Shown here in pieces: positions 13,641 through 25,854 of a DNA stretch of 64,000 nt. The first letter of the stretch is position 1. Each line of letters opens with the position of its first letter. The position numbers and the translations under genes are program-made. The notes below the pieces were generated by a model. It was not told the origin of the DNA. It saw nothing but the letters and a program-made list of their open reading frames with translations, and did no database searches. The stretch lies in assembly GCA_949710005.1 (NCBI GenBank), contig OX453276.1:20903149-20967148 (forward strand), written 5' to 3'. This DNA comes from Ricordea florida (Eukaryota > Cnidaria > Anthozoa > Corallimorpharia > Ricordeidae).

Positions 13641-16600
13641 ATTTTGATTGGCACGATTCGATTTTAATCTTATTTAAAAAACATACAGTTTGATTCTACG
13701 CATGCGCATTTCAAACAAAAGCCGACATCCGTAAAAATAACAAATAATTTATCATATCTTGGCTACAGAATTTCTGCTATTCTTAAACTTTGCAGATTTA
13801 AAGTATTACGGAAGGGCAATTATTACCCTATAAATAAGATTTATTATATTTGCTGATCATATTGATTTTAGACTGTGAAGATATTTTCCCAAAACAGCTG
13901 ACTTTAGAGCAGACTGCTCAAACAGCACTAAACTTCAATAAATCAGTGCTCATTACACAGATTAGTTGTTAACTTGCAAGTTTCACCATCTTGTTGCGTT
14001 TCTAATATACTTTAAAACGCACTTTATCTGGTGCTTGTACTTATTGTACAAGCTAAGATATGATACAAGCAGATTGCTGTCAACAAACTCGGCCTCAACG
14101 ATTTTTGTGAAAAGACATTATAAGAGATTGTATGGGCTGAAGTACCGTCATCTAGGTGGGTAAGTCATCGAATCATTTAAAATCTTTTAACTATATTTAA
14201 TTGTAGCTTAAGCACTAAAGTGTTATCGGCAAATGAAATTTTGATTGGCAAGATTCGATTTCAATCTTATTTAAGGACCAGACAGTTTGATTCTACGCAT
14301 GCGCATTTCAAAGAAAAGCCGACATCCGTAAAAATAAAAAAAAAATTATCATATCTTGGCGTACAGAATCTCTGCTATTCTTAAACTTTTCAGATTTAAA
14401 GTATTACGGAAGGGCAATTATTACCCTATAAATAAGATTTATTATATTTGCTGATCATATTGATTTTAGACTGTGAAGATATTTTCCCAAGACAGCTGAC
14501 TTTAGAGCAGACTGCTCAAACAGCACTAAACGTCAATAAATCAGTGCTCATTACACAGATTAGTTGTTAACTTGCAAGTTTCACCATCTTGTTGCGTTTC
14601 TAATATACTTTAAAACGCACTTTATCTGGTGCTTGTACTTATTGTACAAGCTAAGATATGATACATGCAGTTTGCTGTCAAGAAACTCGGCCTCAACGAT
14701 TTTTGTGAAAAGACATTATAAGAGATTGTATGGGCTGAAGTACCGTCATCTAGGTGGGTAAGTTATCGAATCATTTAAAATCTTTTAACTATATTTAATT
14801 GTAGCTTAAGCACTAAAGTGTTATCGGCAAATGAAATTTAGATTGGCAAGATTCGATTTCAATCTTATTTAAGGACCAGACAGTTTGATTCTACAAATGC
14901 GCATTTCAAACAAAAGCCGACATGCGTAAAATATCAAATAATTTATCATATCTTGGCGTACAGAATCTCTGCTAATCTTAAACTTTGCAGATTTAAAGTA
15001 TTACGGAAGAGCAATTATTACCCTATAAATAAAATTCATTGTATTTTTTGATCATGTGGATTTTAGACTGTGAAGATATTTTCCCAAGACAGCTGACTTT
15101 AGAGCAGACTGCTCAAACAGCACTAAACCTCACTAAATCAGTGCTCATTACACAGATTAGTTGTTACCTTGCAAGTTTCACCATCTTGTTGCGTTTCTAA
15201 TATACTTTAAAATGCACTTTATCTTGTGCTTGTACTTATTGTACAAGCTAAGATATGATACAAGCAGATTGCTGTCAAGAAACTCGGCCTCAACGATTTT
15301 TGTGAAAAGACATTATAAGAGATTGTGTGGGCTGAAGTACCGTCACCTAGGTGGGTAAGTTATCGAATCATTTGAATTCTTTTAACTATATTTAATTGTA
15401 GCTTAAGCACTAAAGTGTTATCGGCAAATGAAATTTTGATTGGCACGATTTGATTTCAATCTTATTTAAGGACCAGACAGTTTGATTCTACGCATGCGGA
15501 TTTCAGACAAAAGCAGACATCCGTAAAAATAACAAATAATTTATCATATCACCGTTTACAGAATCTCTTCTCTTCTTAACCTTTGCAGATTTAAAGTATT
15601 ACGGAAGGGCAATTATTACTCTATAAATAAGGTTCGTTTTATTTGTTCATCATATTTATTTTAGACTGTAAAGATATTTTCCCAAGACAGCTGACTTTAG
15701 AGCAGACTGCTAAAAGAGCACTAAACTTCACTTAATCAGTGCTCATTACACAGATTAGTTGTTAACTTTTAATTTTAACCATCTTGTTGCGTTTGTAATA
15801 TACTTTAAAATGCACTTTATCTTGTGCTTGTACTTATTGTACAAGCTAAAATATGATACAAGCAGATTGCTGTCAAGAAACTCGGCCTCAACGATTTTTG
15901 TGAAAAGACATTATAAGAGATTGTTTGGGCTGAAGTACCGTCATCTAGGTGGGTAAGTTATCGAATCATTTGAAATCTTTTAACTATATTTAATTGTAGC
16001 TTAAGCACTAAAGTGTTATCGGCAAATGAAATTTTGATTGGCATGATTTGATTTCAATCTTATTTAAGGACCAGACAATTTGACTCTACTTATGCGCATT
16101 TCAGACAAAAGCCGACATCCGTAAAAATAACAAATAATTTATCATATCACCGTTTACAGAATCTCTTCTCTTCTTAACCTTTGCAGATTTAAAGTATTAC
16201 GGAAGGGCAATTATTACTCTATCAATAAGATTCGTTTTATTTGTTCATCATATTTATCTTAGACTGTGAAGATATTTTCCCAAGACAGCTGACTTTAGAG
16301 CAGACTGCTAAAAGAGCACTAAACTTCATTTAATCAGTGCTCATTACACAGATTAGTTGTTGACTTTTCATTTTAACCATCTTGTTGCGTTTGTAATATA
16401 CTTTAAGACGCAGTTTATCTTGTGCTTGTACTTATTGTACAAGCTAAGATATGATACATGCAGTTTGCTGTCAAGAAACTCGGCCTCAACGATTTTTGTG
16501 AAAAGACATTATAAGAGATTGTATGGGCTGAAGTACCGTCATCTAGGTGGGTAAGTTATCGAATAATTTGAAATCTTTTAACTATATTTAATAGTAGCTT

Positions 16601-17775
16601 AAGCACTAAAGTGTTATCGCCAAATGAAATTTTGATTGCCACAATTCGATTTCAATCTTATTTAAGGACAAGACAGTTTGATTCTACGCATGCGCATTTC
16701 AAACAAAAGCCGACATCCGTAAAAATAACAAATAATTTATCATATCTTGGCGTACAGAATCTCTGCTATTCTTAAACTTTGCAGATTTAAAGTATTACGG
16801 AAGGGCAATTATTACCCTATAAATGAGATTCATTGTATTTTCTGATCATATTGATTTTAGACTGTGAAGATATTTTCCCAAGACAGCTGACTTTAGAGCA
16901 GACTGCTCAAACAGCACTAAACTTCACTAAATCAGTGCTCATTACACAGATTAGTTGTTAACTTGCAAGTTTCACCATCTTGTTGCGTTTCTAATATACT
17001 TTAAAACGCACTTTATCTTGTGCTTGTACTTATTGTACAAGCTAAGATATGATACATGCAGATTGCTTTCAAGAAACTCGGCCTCAACGATTTTTGTGAA
17101 AAGACATTATAAGAAATTGTATGGGCTAAAGTACCGTCATCTAGGTGGGTAAGTTATCGAATCATTTAAAATCTTTTAACTATATTTAATTGTAGCTTAA
17201 GCACTAAAGTGTTATCGCCAAATGAAATTTTGATTGGCAAGATTCGATTTCAATCTTATTTAAGGACCAGACAGTTTGATTCTACGCATGCGCATTTCAA
17301 ACAAAAGCCGACATGCTTAAAATAACAAATAATTTATCATATCTTGGCTTACAGAATCTCTGCTAATCTTAAACTTTGCAGATTTAAAGTATTACGGAAG
17401 AGCAATTATTACCCTATAAATAAAATTCATTGTATTTTTTGATCATGTGGATTTTAGACTGTGAAGATATTTTCCCAAGACAGCTGACTTTAGAGCAGAC
17501 TGCTCAAACAGCACTAAACTTCACTAAATCAGTGCTCATTACACAGATTAGTTTTTAACTTTCAATTTTAACCATCTTGTTGCGTTTGTAATATACTTTA
17601 AAACGTACTTTATCTGGTGCTTGTACTTATTGTACAAGCTAAGATATGATACATGCAGTTTGCTGTCAAGAAACTTGGCCTCAACGATTTTTTTGAAAAG
17701 AATTTATAAGAGATTGTATGGGCTGAAGTACCGTCATCTAGGTGGGTAAGTTATCGAATCATTTGAAATCTTTTT

Positions 17776-17814
17776 CCTCGCGAAGCGAGGCGGAAGGCCG
17801 AGCGTAGCGAGGTT
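17776..17814. repeat. GC-rich palindromic 5' terminus of the insertion
   Basis: A perfect hairpin CCTCGC-GAA-GCGAGG is followed by CGGAAGGCCG and then GAGCGTAGCGAGG, in strongly AT-rich surroundings. It contains the left copy of the subterminal inverted repeat. The style (short GC stems with three-base loops) resembles the palindromes scattered through the Polinton at 42-52 kb, although no copy is identical. Confidence 0.6.
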
Positions 17815-17880
17815 ACTAATCGTGTCGGTTTCGGTCAGACCACGTGGCTCGCAAGCCCGAGTAAATCGAGCCGAGAGTTT

Positions 17881-17913
17881 TTATATATGTATATATATAT
17901 ATATCTATATTTT
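17881..17913. repeat. AT microsatellite
   Basis: A TATA-type run close to the 5' end of the insertion. Internal microsatellites are common in Helentron-associated non-autonomous elements, so its position weakly supports that assignment. Confidence 0.7.
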
Positions 17914-18429
17914 AAAGGTGTCCGTTCGCAGGGCAGGTTACCTGGCAATAGTAGCGCACTTGAGAACTGTTGAACTTCCGCCATTGAGAATTCGGTGATG
18001 CCTTTTTGAAGGTAATGTAAATTTTGTGGAAACCGATTTCACTCTTCCTGGAAGTACATCCCAGCAAGATGATCTCCGAGATATTCAAGAAAGATTAGCC
18101 CGAGATCGTCGCCGAGTAAGTTCGAATACCGTGAAAATCAACACAAGGAAAGAATGACTCAAAGCACGGATAGAGAAACGACAGCAGGGAGAATAACAAC
18201 AGAAATCGCAGCAAGGACAACAACCACTCGCTCCAGAAAAAGGCAAACGAAACAGCAGGGAAAAGGACCAGGAATTCAATTAAGTTAGTTTTGAATTTGA
18301 ATGTGTTATTGATAGAAATACAGGACATGAGTGAACGATTACATCACGAAATATATTGGCGTACTAAATTTAGTAAAACGACTTACATGTAGAAGGGAAA
18401 CCGAGTAGGAACGACTTCAACGATTGAAG

Positions 18430-18499
18430 ATGTCTCTGGAAAATAATTCTATTAGTCTAAAAACGGAATCGGAAGACGACCAACAGATTACAAAAGAAT
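18430..18499 (+). other. Possible captured first coding exon
   Basis: An ATG opens 23 codons (MSLENNSISLKTESEDDQQI, then TKE) that run into GAAT|GTAAGT, a consensus splice donor. The acidic, serine-rich peptide is typical of a disordered N-terminus and is not recognised. No continuation exon was found. Upstream (about 17915-18300) the sequence is less AT-rich than the rest of the insertion and could be promoter or 5' untranslated sequence of a captured host gene fragment. The call rests only on the start codon and donor. Confidence 0.2.
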
Positions 18500-20640
18500 G
18501 TAAGTTGGTATTTGTCATAATAAAACGATAGCGTTTCCATTTTGAAGAAATTCCCAACATAGAGAGTTGCAGTTGTTATAGCAATCATTTATAACGATGT
18601 GATCTGATATCATTGCAATAGTGAAAATATTGTAAATTTATAGAATTTTAAACAGAATATATACCCAGTGTCACTATGAAGTAATGGTTCTGCAATTTTA
18701 TCAGTGATCAATGCCATCATTTGAAAATAAAGCAAATGTTATTACTTACTTCTGAGTAGTATTTCTCTTTGCTATATATATATATATGTATGTATTCTCT
18801 GATTGAAAGGTTTCAATAATATTGCATAGAGACAACAAGTTTCATAGCCTTTTCACAATGAGTAAGTTTTACCTTAGAGTTCAATGACCCCCCCGATAAT
18901 ATTGCTATCTAGAACCCTTTTTCCACAAATGAAATGCTAATTCAAGCCTTAATTTACAAAGTTAGACATAACATGTTAACCTTGTTACTTTCTGCTGTTT
19001 ACTTCATTTTATGATGTCAAATACCAATCTTTAATAACAACCACAACATACAGTTAACCTTTTACATTGAAAAAACTTTATAAAGAAGAAAATAAATTTT
19101 GTAATGTCAAAATGTTTATAATCTTTCTCATATATTCATTGCAAGTGTGCTGTATGTAGTAACAAGTGTTTCAAGTTTCCTAAATACCCTAAAGTATGCT
19201 TTCAATAATGATTTTCCACACAAACTGTATAGAAAAATGACTGCACTAGATTCTAAGCATTAAAAGAAATGGTACTGTTTGGAGCTGTTTTGATTACTAC
19301 CACCTCTGATGGAAAGCCTATTAAGAAGATTTTGGTATTGCTTGTAATAGTAGAGTAACAATACCTTTACCAAGATTAGGACATGCATCCCACCCCATAA
19401 AAATATATTATGTTTAACATAAAAAATATAACAATAATAATAATAATAATAATAATAATATCAATACCAGTAATAATAATAATAGTAATGATAATAATAA
19501 TAATAGTTTGTCTCGTTACTATATGTCATTGGTTACAAGTTCAATGCCATGACTTTTTCGATGAAATACCATAAAATAAATCTTTCTTCTGCAGTTTTTA
19601 TAATAGAAATTTTCATATATTCAAATAATATACTATTCTCTGGTTGGGTACGGATATTTTGCATGTTTCTGTAACAACACAATTAAACTTTCATGTGGTA
19701 TATACTTGTGACTGATTGATGTTGATTTCACATTATATTCTTATAGGAGTACATAGTGCAGCAATCTTTTTCAACATGTTAAGATTTCAATAACTCTTTC
19801 TTACATGTATTGTTTTTATGATATGAACTAAAAATAGCACAACCACATACTATACAGTTGGCACTCACTATTACCAAACCTTTATTCAAAGTTCTTGTAG
19901 AATCCAACTGTTTTATCCCCATTTTTTATGTAATGACATTGTATCTCACACTTCTGTTGACATGGCATCTCTTTTGAGGGAAGAGGAATTTTCTATCTAC
20001 CACTAGGGGTACCATTGCAACTGAAGAGAGTACACAAATTGAAACATGCACTATTCATAATGCTCTCAATTGTGGTTACCTAGGATTGAAATAATGACTG
20101 CAGTAGACAATAAAATATCTAATCAGAAGATTCTTCTTACAATGAATCTCATGCAATTATTAGAAAAAAACATAAACAAAAAATAATTGGAGCATTCAAC
20201 TCATCCTCGGTGTAAGAACATATTGTGTTTAAAAGTGATGTACAACAAAGAAGACAAAGGAGTAGAGACTAAGAAAATACAACTCCAAAAAAAACCCAGG
20301 TTTTTACACCCGGTGGTAAACACAAGCATTCATATCAACTCTTCAAGATTTCACCTTCAAAATATTTACAATAATTTTCAATTTGTGTTAACTGAATATT
20401 ATTGTGATACTTCATTGACTCTGTATTCCCTGTCAAGAAAACAAATAATTTTACTTCTATTCCCTCTCGTGCAATCTCAGTGGCAGTGAAAGAGCTAAAT
20501 GAAGGTCAATTTTTAAGCCCTGTGCTGAGCGGTATACTGATCATGTAATTTGCACCAGGTGTCACTAATTGTGTACCAAACACAGCATAACAAATTCAAT
20601 AATGGGGATTATGCTGATATAAAAAAAAAATATAAAATAA
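18500..20640. other. Non-coding interior of the insertion
   Basis: About 2.1 kb of AT-rich unique sequence. Both strands are heavily interrupted by stops. The longest open frame (20187-20489) has no ATG, no recognisable domain and ordinary non-coding composition. It holds one trinucleotide repeat tract and several A-rich runs. No RNA gene or transposase was recognised. Confidence 0.6.
19431..19506. repeat. AAT trinucleotide microsatellite
   Basis: An imperfect AAT/ATA tract interrupted by ATCAATACCAG and by AGT/ATG variants. Confidence 0.9.
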
Positions 20641-21899
20641 AATATAAAAGTATTGTGACTTATTCAAAAACTAGCTTCGCGAGGTTTTTGCGAGAGTCGT
20701 ATTTCTAGTAACTATATTTAATTGTAGCTTAAGCACTAAAGTGTTATCGGCAAATGAAATTTTGATTGGCACGATTCGATTTCAATCTTATTTAAGGACC
20801 AGACAGTTTGATTCTACGCATGCGCATTTCAGACAAAAGCCGACATCCGTAAAAATAACAAATAATTTATCATATCTTGGCGTACAGAATCTCTGCTATT
20901 CTTAAACTTTGCAGATTTAGAGTATTACGGAAGGGCAATTATTACCCTATAAATAAGATTCATTGTATTTTCTGATCATATTGATTTTAGACTGTGAAGA
21001 TATTTTCCCAAGACAGCTGACTTTAGAGCAGACTGCTCAAACAGCACTAAACTTCACTAAATCAGTGCTCATTACACAGATTAGTTGTTAACTTTCAATT
21101 TTAACCATCTTGTTGCGTTTGTAATATACTTTAAGACGCACGTTATCTGGTGCTTGTACTTATTGTACAAGCTAAGATATGATACATGCAGATTGCTGTC
21201 AAGAAACTCGGCCTCAACGATTTTTGTGAAAAGACATTATAAGAGATTGTGTGGGCTGAAGTACCGTCATCTAGGTGGGTGAGTTATCGAATCATTTGAA
21301 ATCTTTTAACTATATTTAATTGTAGCTTAAGCACTAAAGTGTTATCGGCAAATGAAATTTTGATTGGCACGATTTGATTTCAATCTTATTTAAGGACCAG
21401 ACAGTTTGATTCTACGCATGCGCATTTCAGACAAAAGCCGACATCCGTAAAAATAACAAATAATTTATCATATCACCGTTTACAGAATCTCTTCTCTTCT
21501 TAACCTTTGCAGATTTAAAGTATTACGGAAGGGCAATTATTACCCTATAAATAAGATTCGTTTTAATTGTTCATCATATTTATTTTAGACTATGAAGATA
21601 TTTTCCCAAGACAGCTGACTTTAGAGCAGACTGCTAAAAGAGCACTAAACTTCACTTAATCAGTGCTCATTACACAGATTAGTTGTTAACTTTTAATTTT
21701 AACCATCTTGTTGCGTTTGTAATATACTTTAAAACGCACTTTATCTGGTTCTTGTACTTATTGTACAAGCTAAGATATGATACAAGCAGATTGCTGTCAA
21801 GAAGCTCGGCCTCAACGATTTTTGTGAAAAGACATTATAAGAGATTGTATGGGTTGAAGTACCGTCATCTAGGTGGGTAAGTTATCGAATCATTTGAAA

Positions 21900-24800
21900 T
21901 CTTTTCACTATATTTAATAGTAGCTTAAGCACTAAAGTGTTATCGCCAAATGAAATTTTGATTGCCACGAATCGATTTCAATCTTATTTAAGGACAAGAC
22001 AGTTTGATTCTACGCATGCGCATTTCAAACAAAAGCCGACATCCGTAAAAATAACAACTAATTTATCATATCTTGGCGTACAGAATCTCTGCTATTCTTA
22101 AACTTTGCAGATTTAAAGTATTACGGAAGGGCAATTATTACTCTATAAATAAGATTCGTTTTATTTGTTCATCATATTTATTTTAGACTATGAAGATATT
22201 TTCCCAAGACAGCTGACTTTAGAGCAGACTGCTAAAAGAGCACTAAACTTCACTTAATCAGTGCTCATTACACAGATTAGTTGTTAACTTTTAATTTTAA
22301 CCATCTTGTTGCGTTTGTAATACACTTTAAAACGCACTTTATCTGGTTCTTGTACTTATTGTACAAGCTAAGATATGATACAAGCAGATTGCTGTCAAGA
22401 AGCTCGGCCTCAACGATTTTTGTAAAAAGACATTATAAGAGATTGTATGGGCTGAAGTACCGTCATCTAGGTGGGTAAGTTATCAAATCATTTGAAATCT
22501 TTTCACTATATTTAATAGTAGCTTAAGCACTAGAGTGTTATCGCCAAATGAAATTTTGATTGGCACGATTTGATTTCAATCTTATTTAAGGACCAGACAG
22601 TTTGATTCTACTTATGCGCATTTCAAACAAAAGCTGACATCCGTAGAAATAACAAATAATTTATCATATCTTGGCGTACAGAATCTCTGCTATTCTTAAA
22701 CTTTGCAGATTTAAAGCAATACGGAAGGGCAATTATTACCCTATAAATGAGATTCATTGTATTTTCTGATCATATTGATTTTAGACTGTGAAGATATTTT
22801 CCCAAGACAGCTGACTTTAGAGCAGACTGCTAAAAGAGCACTAAACTTCACTTAATCAGTGCTCATTACACAGATTAGTTGTTAACTTTTAATTTTAACC
22901 ATCTTGTTGCGTTTGTAATATACTTTAAAACGCACTTTATCTGGTTCTTGTACTTATTGTACAAGCTAAGATATGATACAAGCAGATTGCTGTCAAGAAG
23001 CTCGGCCTCAACGATTTTTGTGAAAAGACATTATAAGAGATTGTATGGGTTGAAGTACCGTCATCTAGGTGGGTAAGTTATCGAATCATTTGAAATCTTT
23101 TCACTATATTTAATAGTAGCTTAAGCACTAAAGTGTTATCGCCAAATGAAATTTTGATTGCCACGAATCGATTTCAATCTTATTTAAGGACAAGACAGTT
23201 TGATTCTACGCATGCGCATTTCAAACAAAAGCCGACATCCGTAAAAATAACAACTAATTTATCATATCTTGGCGTACAGAATCTCTGCTATTCTTAAACT
23301 TTGCAGATTTAAAGTATTACGGAAGGGCAATTATTACTCTATAAATAAGATTCGTTTTATTTGTTCATCATATTTATTTTAGACTATGAAGATATTTTCC
23401 CAAGACAGCTGACTTTAGAGCAGACTGCTAAAAGAGCACTAAACTTCACTTAATCAGTGCTCATTACACAGATTAGTTGTTAACTTTTAATTTTAACCAT
23501 CTTGTTGCGTTTGTAATACACTTTAAAACGCACTTTATCTGGTTCTTGTACTTATTGTACAAGCTAAGATATGATACAAGCAGATTGCTGTCAAGAAGCT
23601 CGGCCTCAACGATTTTTGTAAAAAGACATTATAAGAGATTGTATGGGCTGAAGTACCGTCATCTAGGTGGGTAAGTTATCAAATCATTTGAAATCTTTTC
23701 ACTATATTTAATAGTAGCTTAAGCACTAGAGTGTTATCGCCAAATGAAATTTTGATTGGCACGATTTGATTTCAATCTTATTTAAGGACCAGACAGTTTG
23801 ATTCTACTTATGCGCATTTCAAACAAAAGCTGACATCCGTAGAAATAACAAATAATTTATCATATCTTGGCGTACAGAATCTCTGCTATTCTTAAACTTT
23901 GCAGATTTAAAGCAATACGGAAGGGCAATTATTACCCTATAAATGAGATTCATTGTATTTTCTGATCATATTGATTTTAGACTGTGAAGATATTTTCCCA
24001 AGACAGCTGACTTTAGAGCAGACTGCTAAAAGAGCACTAAACTTCACTTAATCAGTGCTCATTACACAGATTAGTTGTTAACTTTTAATTTTAACCATCT
24101 TGTTGCGTTTGTAATATACTTTAAAACGCACTTTATCTGGTTCTTGTACTTATTGTACAAGCTAAGATATGATACAAGCAGATTGCTGTCAAGAAGCTCG
24201 GCCTCAACGATTTTTGTGAAAAGACATTATAAGAGATTGTATGGGTTGAAGTACCGTCATCTAGGTGGGTAAGTTATCGAATCATTTGAAATCTTTTCAC
24301 TATATTTAATAGTAGCTTAAGCACTAAAGTGTTATCGCCAAATGAAATTTTGATTGCCACGAATCGATTTCAATCTTATTTAAGGACAAGACAGTTTGAT
24401 TCTACGCATGCGCATTTCAAACAAAAGCCGACATCCGTAAAAATAACAACTAATTTATCATATCTTGGCGTACAGAATCTCTGCTATTCTTAAACTTTGC
24501 AGATTTAATTAAAGTATTACGGAAGGGCAATTATTACTCTATAAATAAGATTCGTTTTATTTGTTCATCATATTTATTTTAGACTATGAAGATATTTTCC
24601 CAAGACAGCTGACTTTAGAGCAGACTGCTAAAAGAGCACTAAACTTCACTTAATCAGTGCTCATTACACAGATTAGTTGTTAACTTTTAATTTTAACCAT
24701 CTTGTTGCGTTTGTAATATACTTTAAAACGCACTTTATCTGGTTCTTGTACTTATTGTACAAGCTAAGATATGATACAAGCAGATTGCTGTCAAGAAGCT

Positions 24801-25250
24801 CGGCCTCAACGATTTTTGTAAAAAGACATTATAAGAGATTGTATGGGCTGAAGTACCGTCATCTAGGTGGGTAAGTTATCAAATCATTTGAAATCTTTTC
24901 ACTATATTTAATAGTAGCTTAAGCACTAGAGTGTTATCGCCAAATGAAATTTTGATTGGCACGATTTGATTTCAATCTTATTTAAGGACCAGACAGTTTG
25001 ATTCTACTTATGCGCATTTCAAACAAAAGCTGACATCCGTAGAAATAACAAATAATTTATCATATCTTGGCGTACAGAATCTCTGCTATTCTTAAACTTT
25101 GCAGATTTAAAGCAATACGGAAGGGCAATTATTACCCTATAAATGAGATTCATTGTATTTTCTGATCATATTGATTTTAGACTGTGAAGATATTTTCCCA
25201 AGACAGCTGACTTTAGAGCAGACTGCTCAAACAGCACTAAACTTCACTAA
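21900..25250. repeat. Two-monomer (1,196 bp) higher-order repeat
   Basis: Monomers alternate between two forms. One has AAAGTATTACGG, TCTATAAATAAGATTCG and CTGTAAAAAGAC-type variants. The other has AAAGCAATACGG, CTATAAATGAG and a TTTCTGATCATATTG tail. The AB pair repeats at 1,196 bp spacing about three times (compare 22281 with 23477, and 22879 with 24075). One A-type monomer, near 24508, gained four bases (TTAA/TAAT). Confidence 0.8.
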
Positions 25251-25854
25251 ATCAGTGCTCATTACACAGATTAGTTGTTAACTTGCATGTTTCACCATCT
25301 TGTTGCGTTTGTAATATACTTTAAGACGCACTTTATCTTGTGCTTGTACTTATTGTACAAGCTAAGATATGATACAAGCAGTTTGCTGTCAAGAAAGTCG
25401 GCCTCAACGATTTTTGTGAAAAGACATTATAAGAGATTGTATGGGTTGAAGTACCGTCATCTAGGTTGGTAAGTTATTGAATCATTTGAAATCTTTTAAC
25501 TATATTTAATAGTAGCTTAAGCACTAAAGTGTTATCGCCAAATGAAATTTTGATCACCACGATTCGATTTCAATCTTATTTAACGAACATACAGTTTGAT
25601 TCTACGCATGCGCATTTCAGACAAATCCCGACATCCGTAAAAATAACAAATAATTTATCATATCACCGTTTACAGAATCTCTGCTTTTCTTAACCTTTGC
25701 AGATTTAAAGTATTACGGAAGGGCAATTATTACTCTATAAATAAGATTCATTGTATTTCTTCATCATATTTATTTTAGACTGTGAAGATATTTTCCCAAG
25801 ACAGCTGACTTTAGAGCAGACTGCTAAAACAGCACTAAACTTCACTAAATCAGT

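Larger units (their letters stand above)
1..17774. repeat. Satellite array A, about 598 bp tandem repeat
   Basis: About 30 head-to-tail monomers of an AT-rich 597-598 bp satellite fill this stretch and continue past the left edge. Landmarks recur at a constant offset: TACGCATGCGCA, a TATAAATA box-like site, the hairpin GCTTGTAC-TTATT-GTACAAGC, and GGTGGGTAAGTTATC. At least two monomer subtypes are mixed. One has CACCGTTTACAG followed by a CTTCTTAACC segment; the other has CTTGGCGTACAG followed by TATTCTTAAAC. Linked variants (CGGCAAATG with TTGGCACG, CGCCAAATG with TTGCCACG) mark further haplotypes. A 198 bp open frame in most monomers starts at TTG directly after a TAG and is not counted as a gene. 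The family is not one I recognise by name. Confidence 0.95.
17775..20708. mobile_element. Helitron/Helentron-like non-autonomous insertion
   Basis: A 2.9 kb block interrupts one satellite monomer cleanly. The left flank ends in GAAATCTTTT and the right flank resumes with TAACTATATTT, the next bases of the monomer. The block begins TCCTCGCGAAGC and ends TTTCTAG. An 11 bp inverted repeat, CCTCGCGAAGC / GCTTCGCGAGG, lies at the very start (17776) and about 25 bases inside the end (20674). An AT microsatellite follows the 5' end. Rolling-circle elements start with TC, end with CTRR and make no target duplication; Helentron-type elements insert between two Ts and have asymmetric subterminal repeats. 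That pattern fits, but no Rep/helicase is encoded and the 3' hairpin is weak. A decayed TIR element is the main alternative. Confidence 0.5.

Noticed and set aside
18085..18328. Two overlapping minus-strand ORFs in the 2.9 kb insertion
   Set aside because: They overlap each other in different frames, are low-complexity, lack homology that I recognise and lack splice or promoter context.
20187..20489. 100-codon ORF in the insertion
   Set aside because: It has no ATG start (it opens at TTG), no domain and non-coding-like composition.
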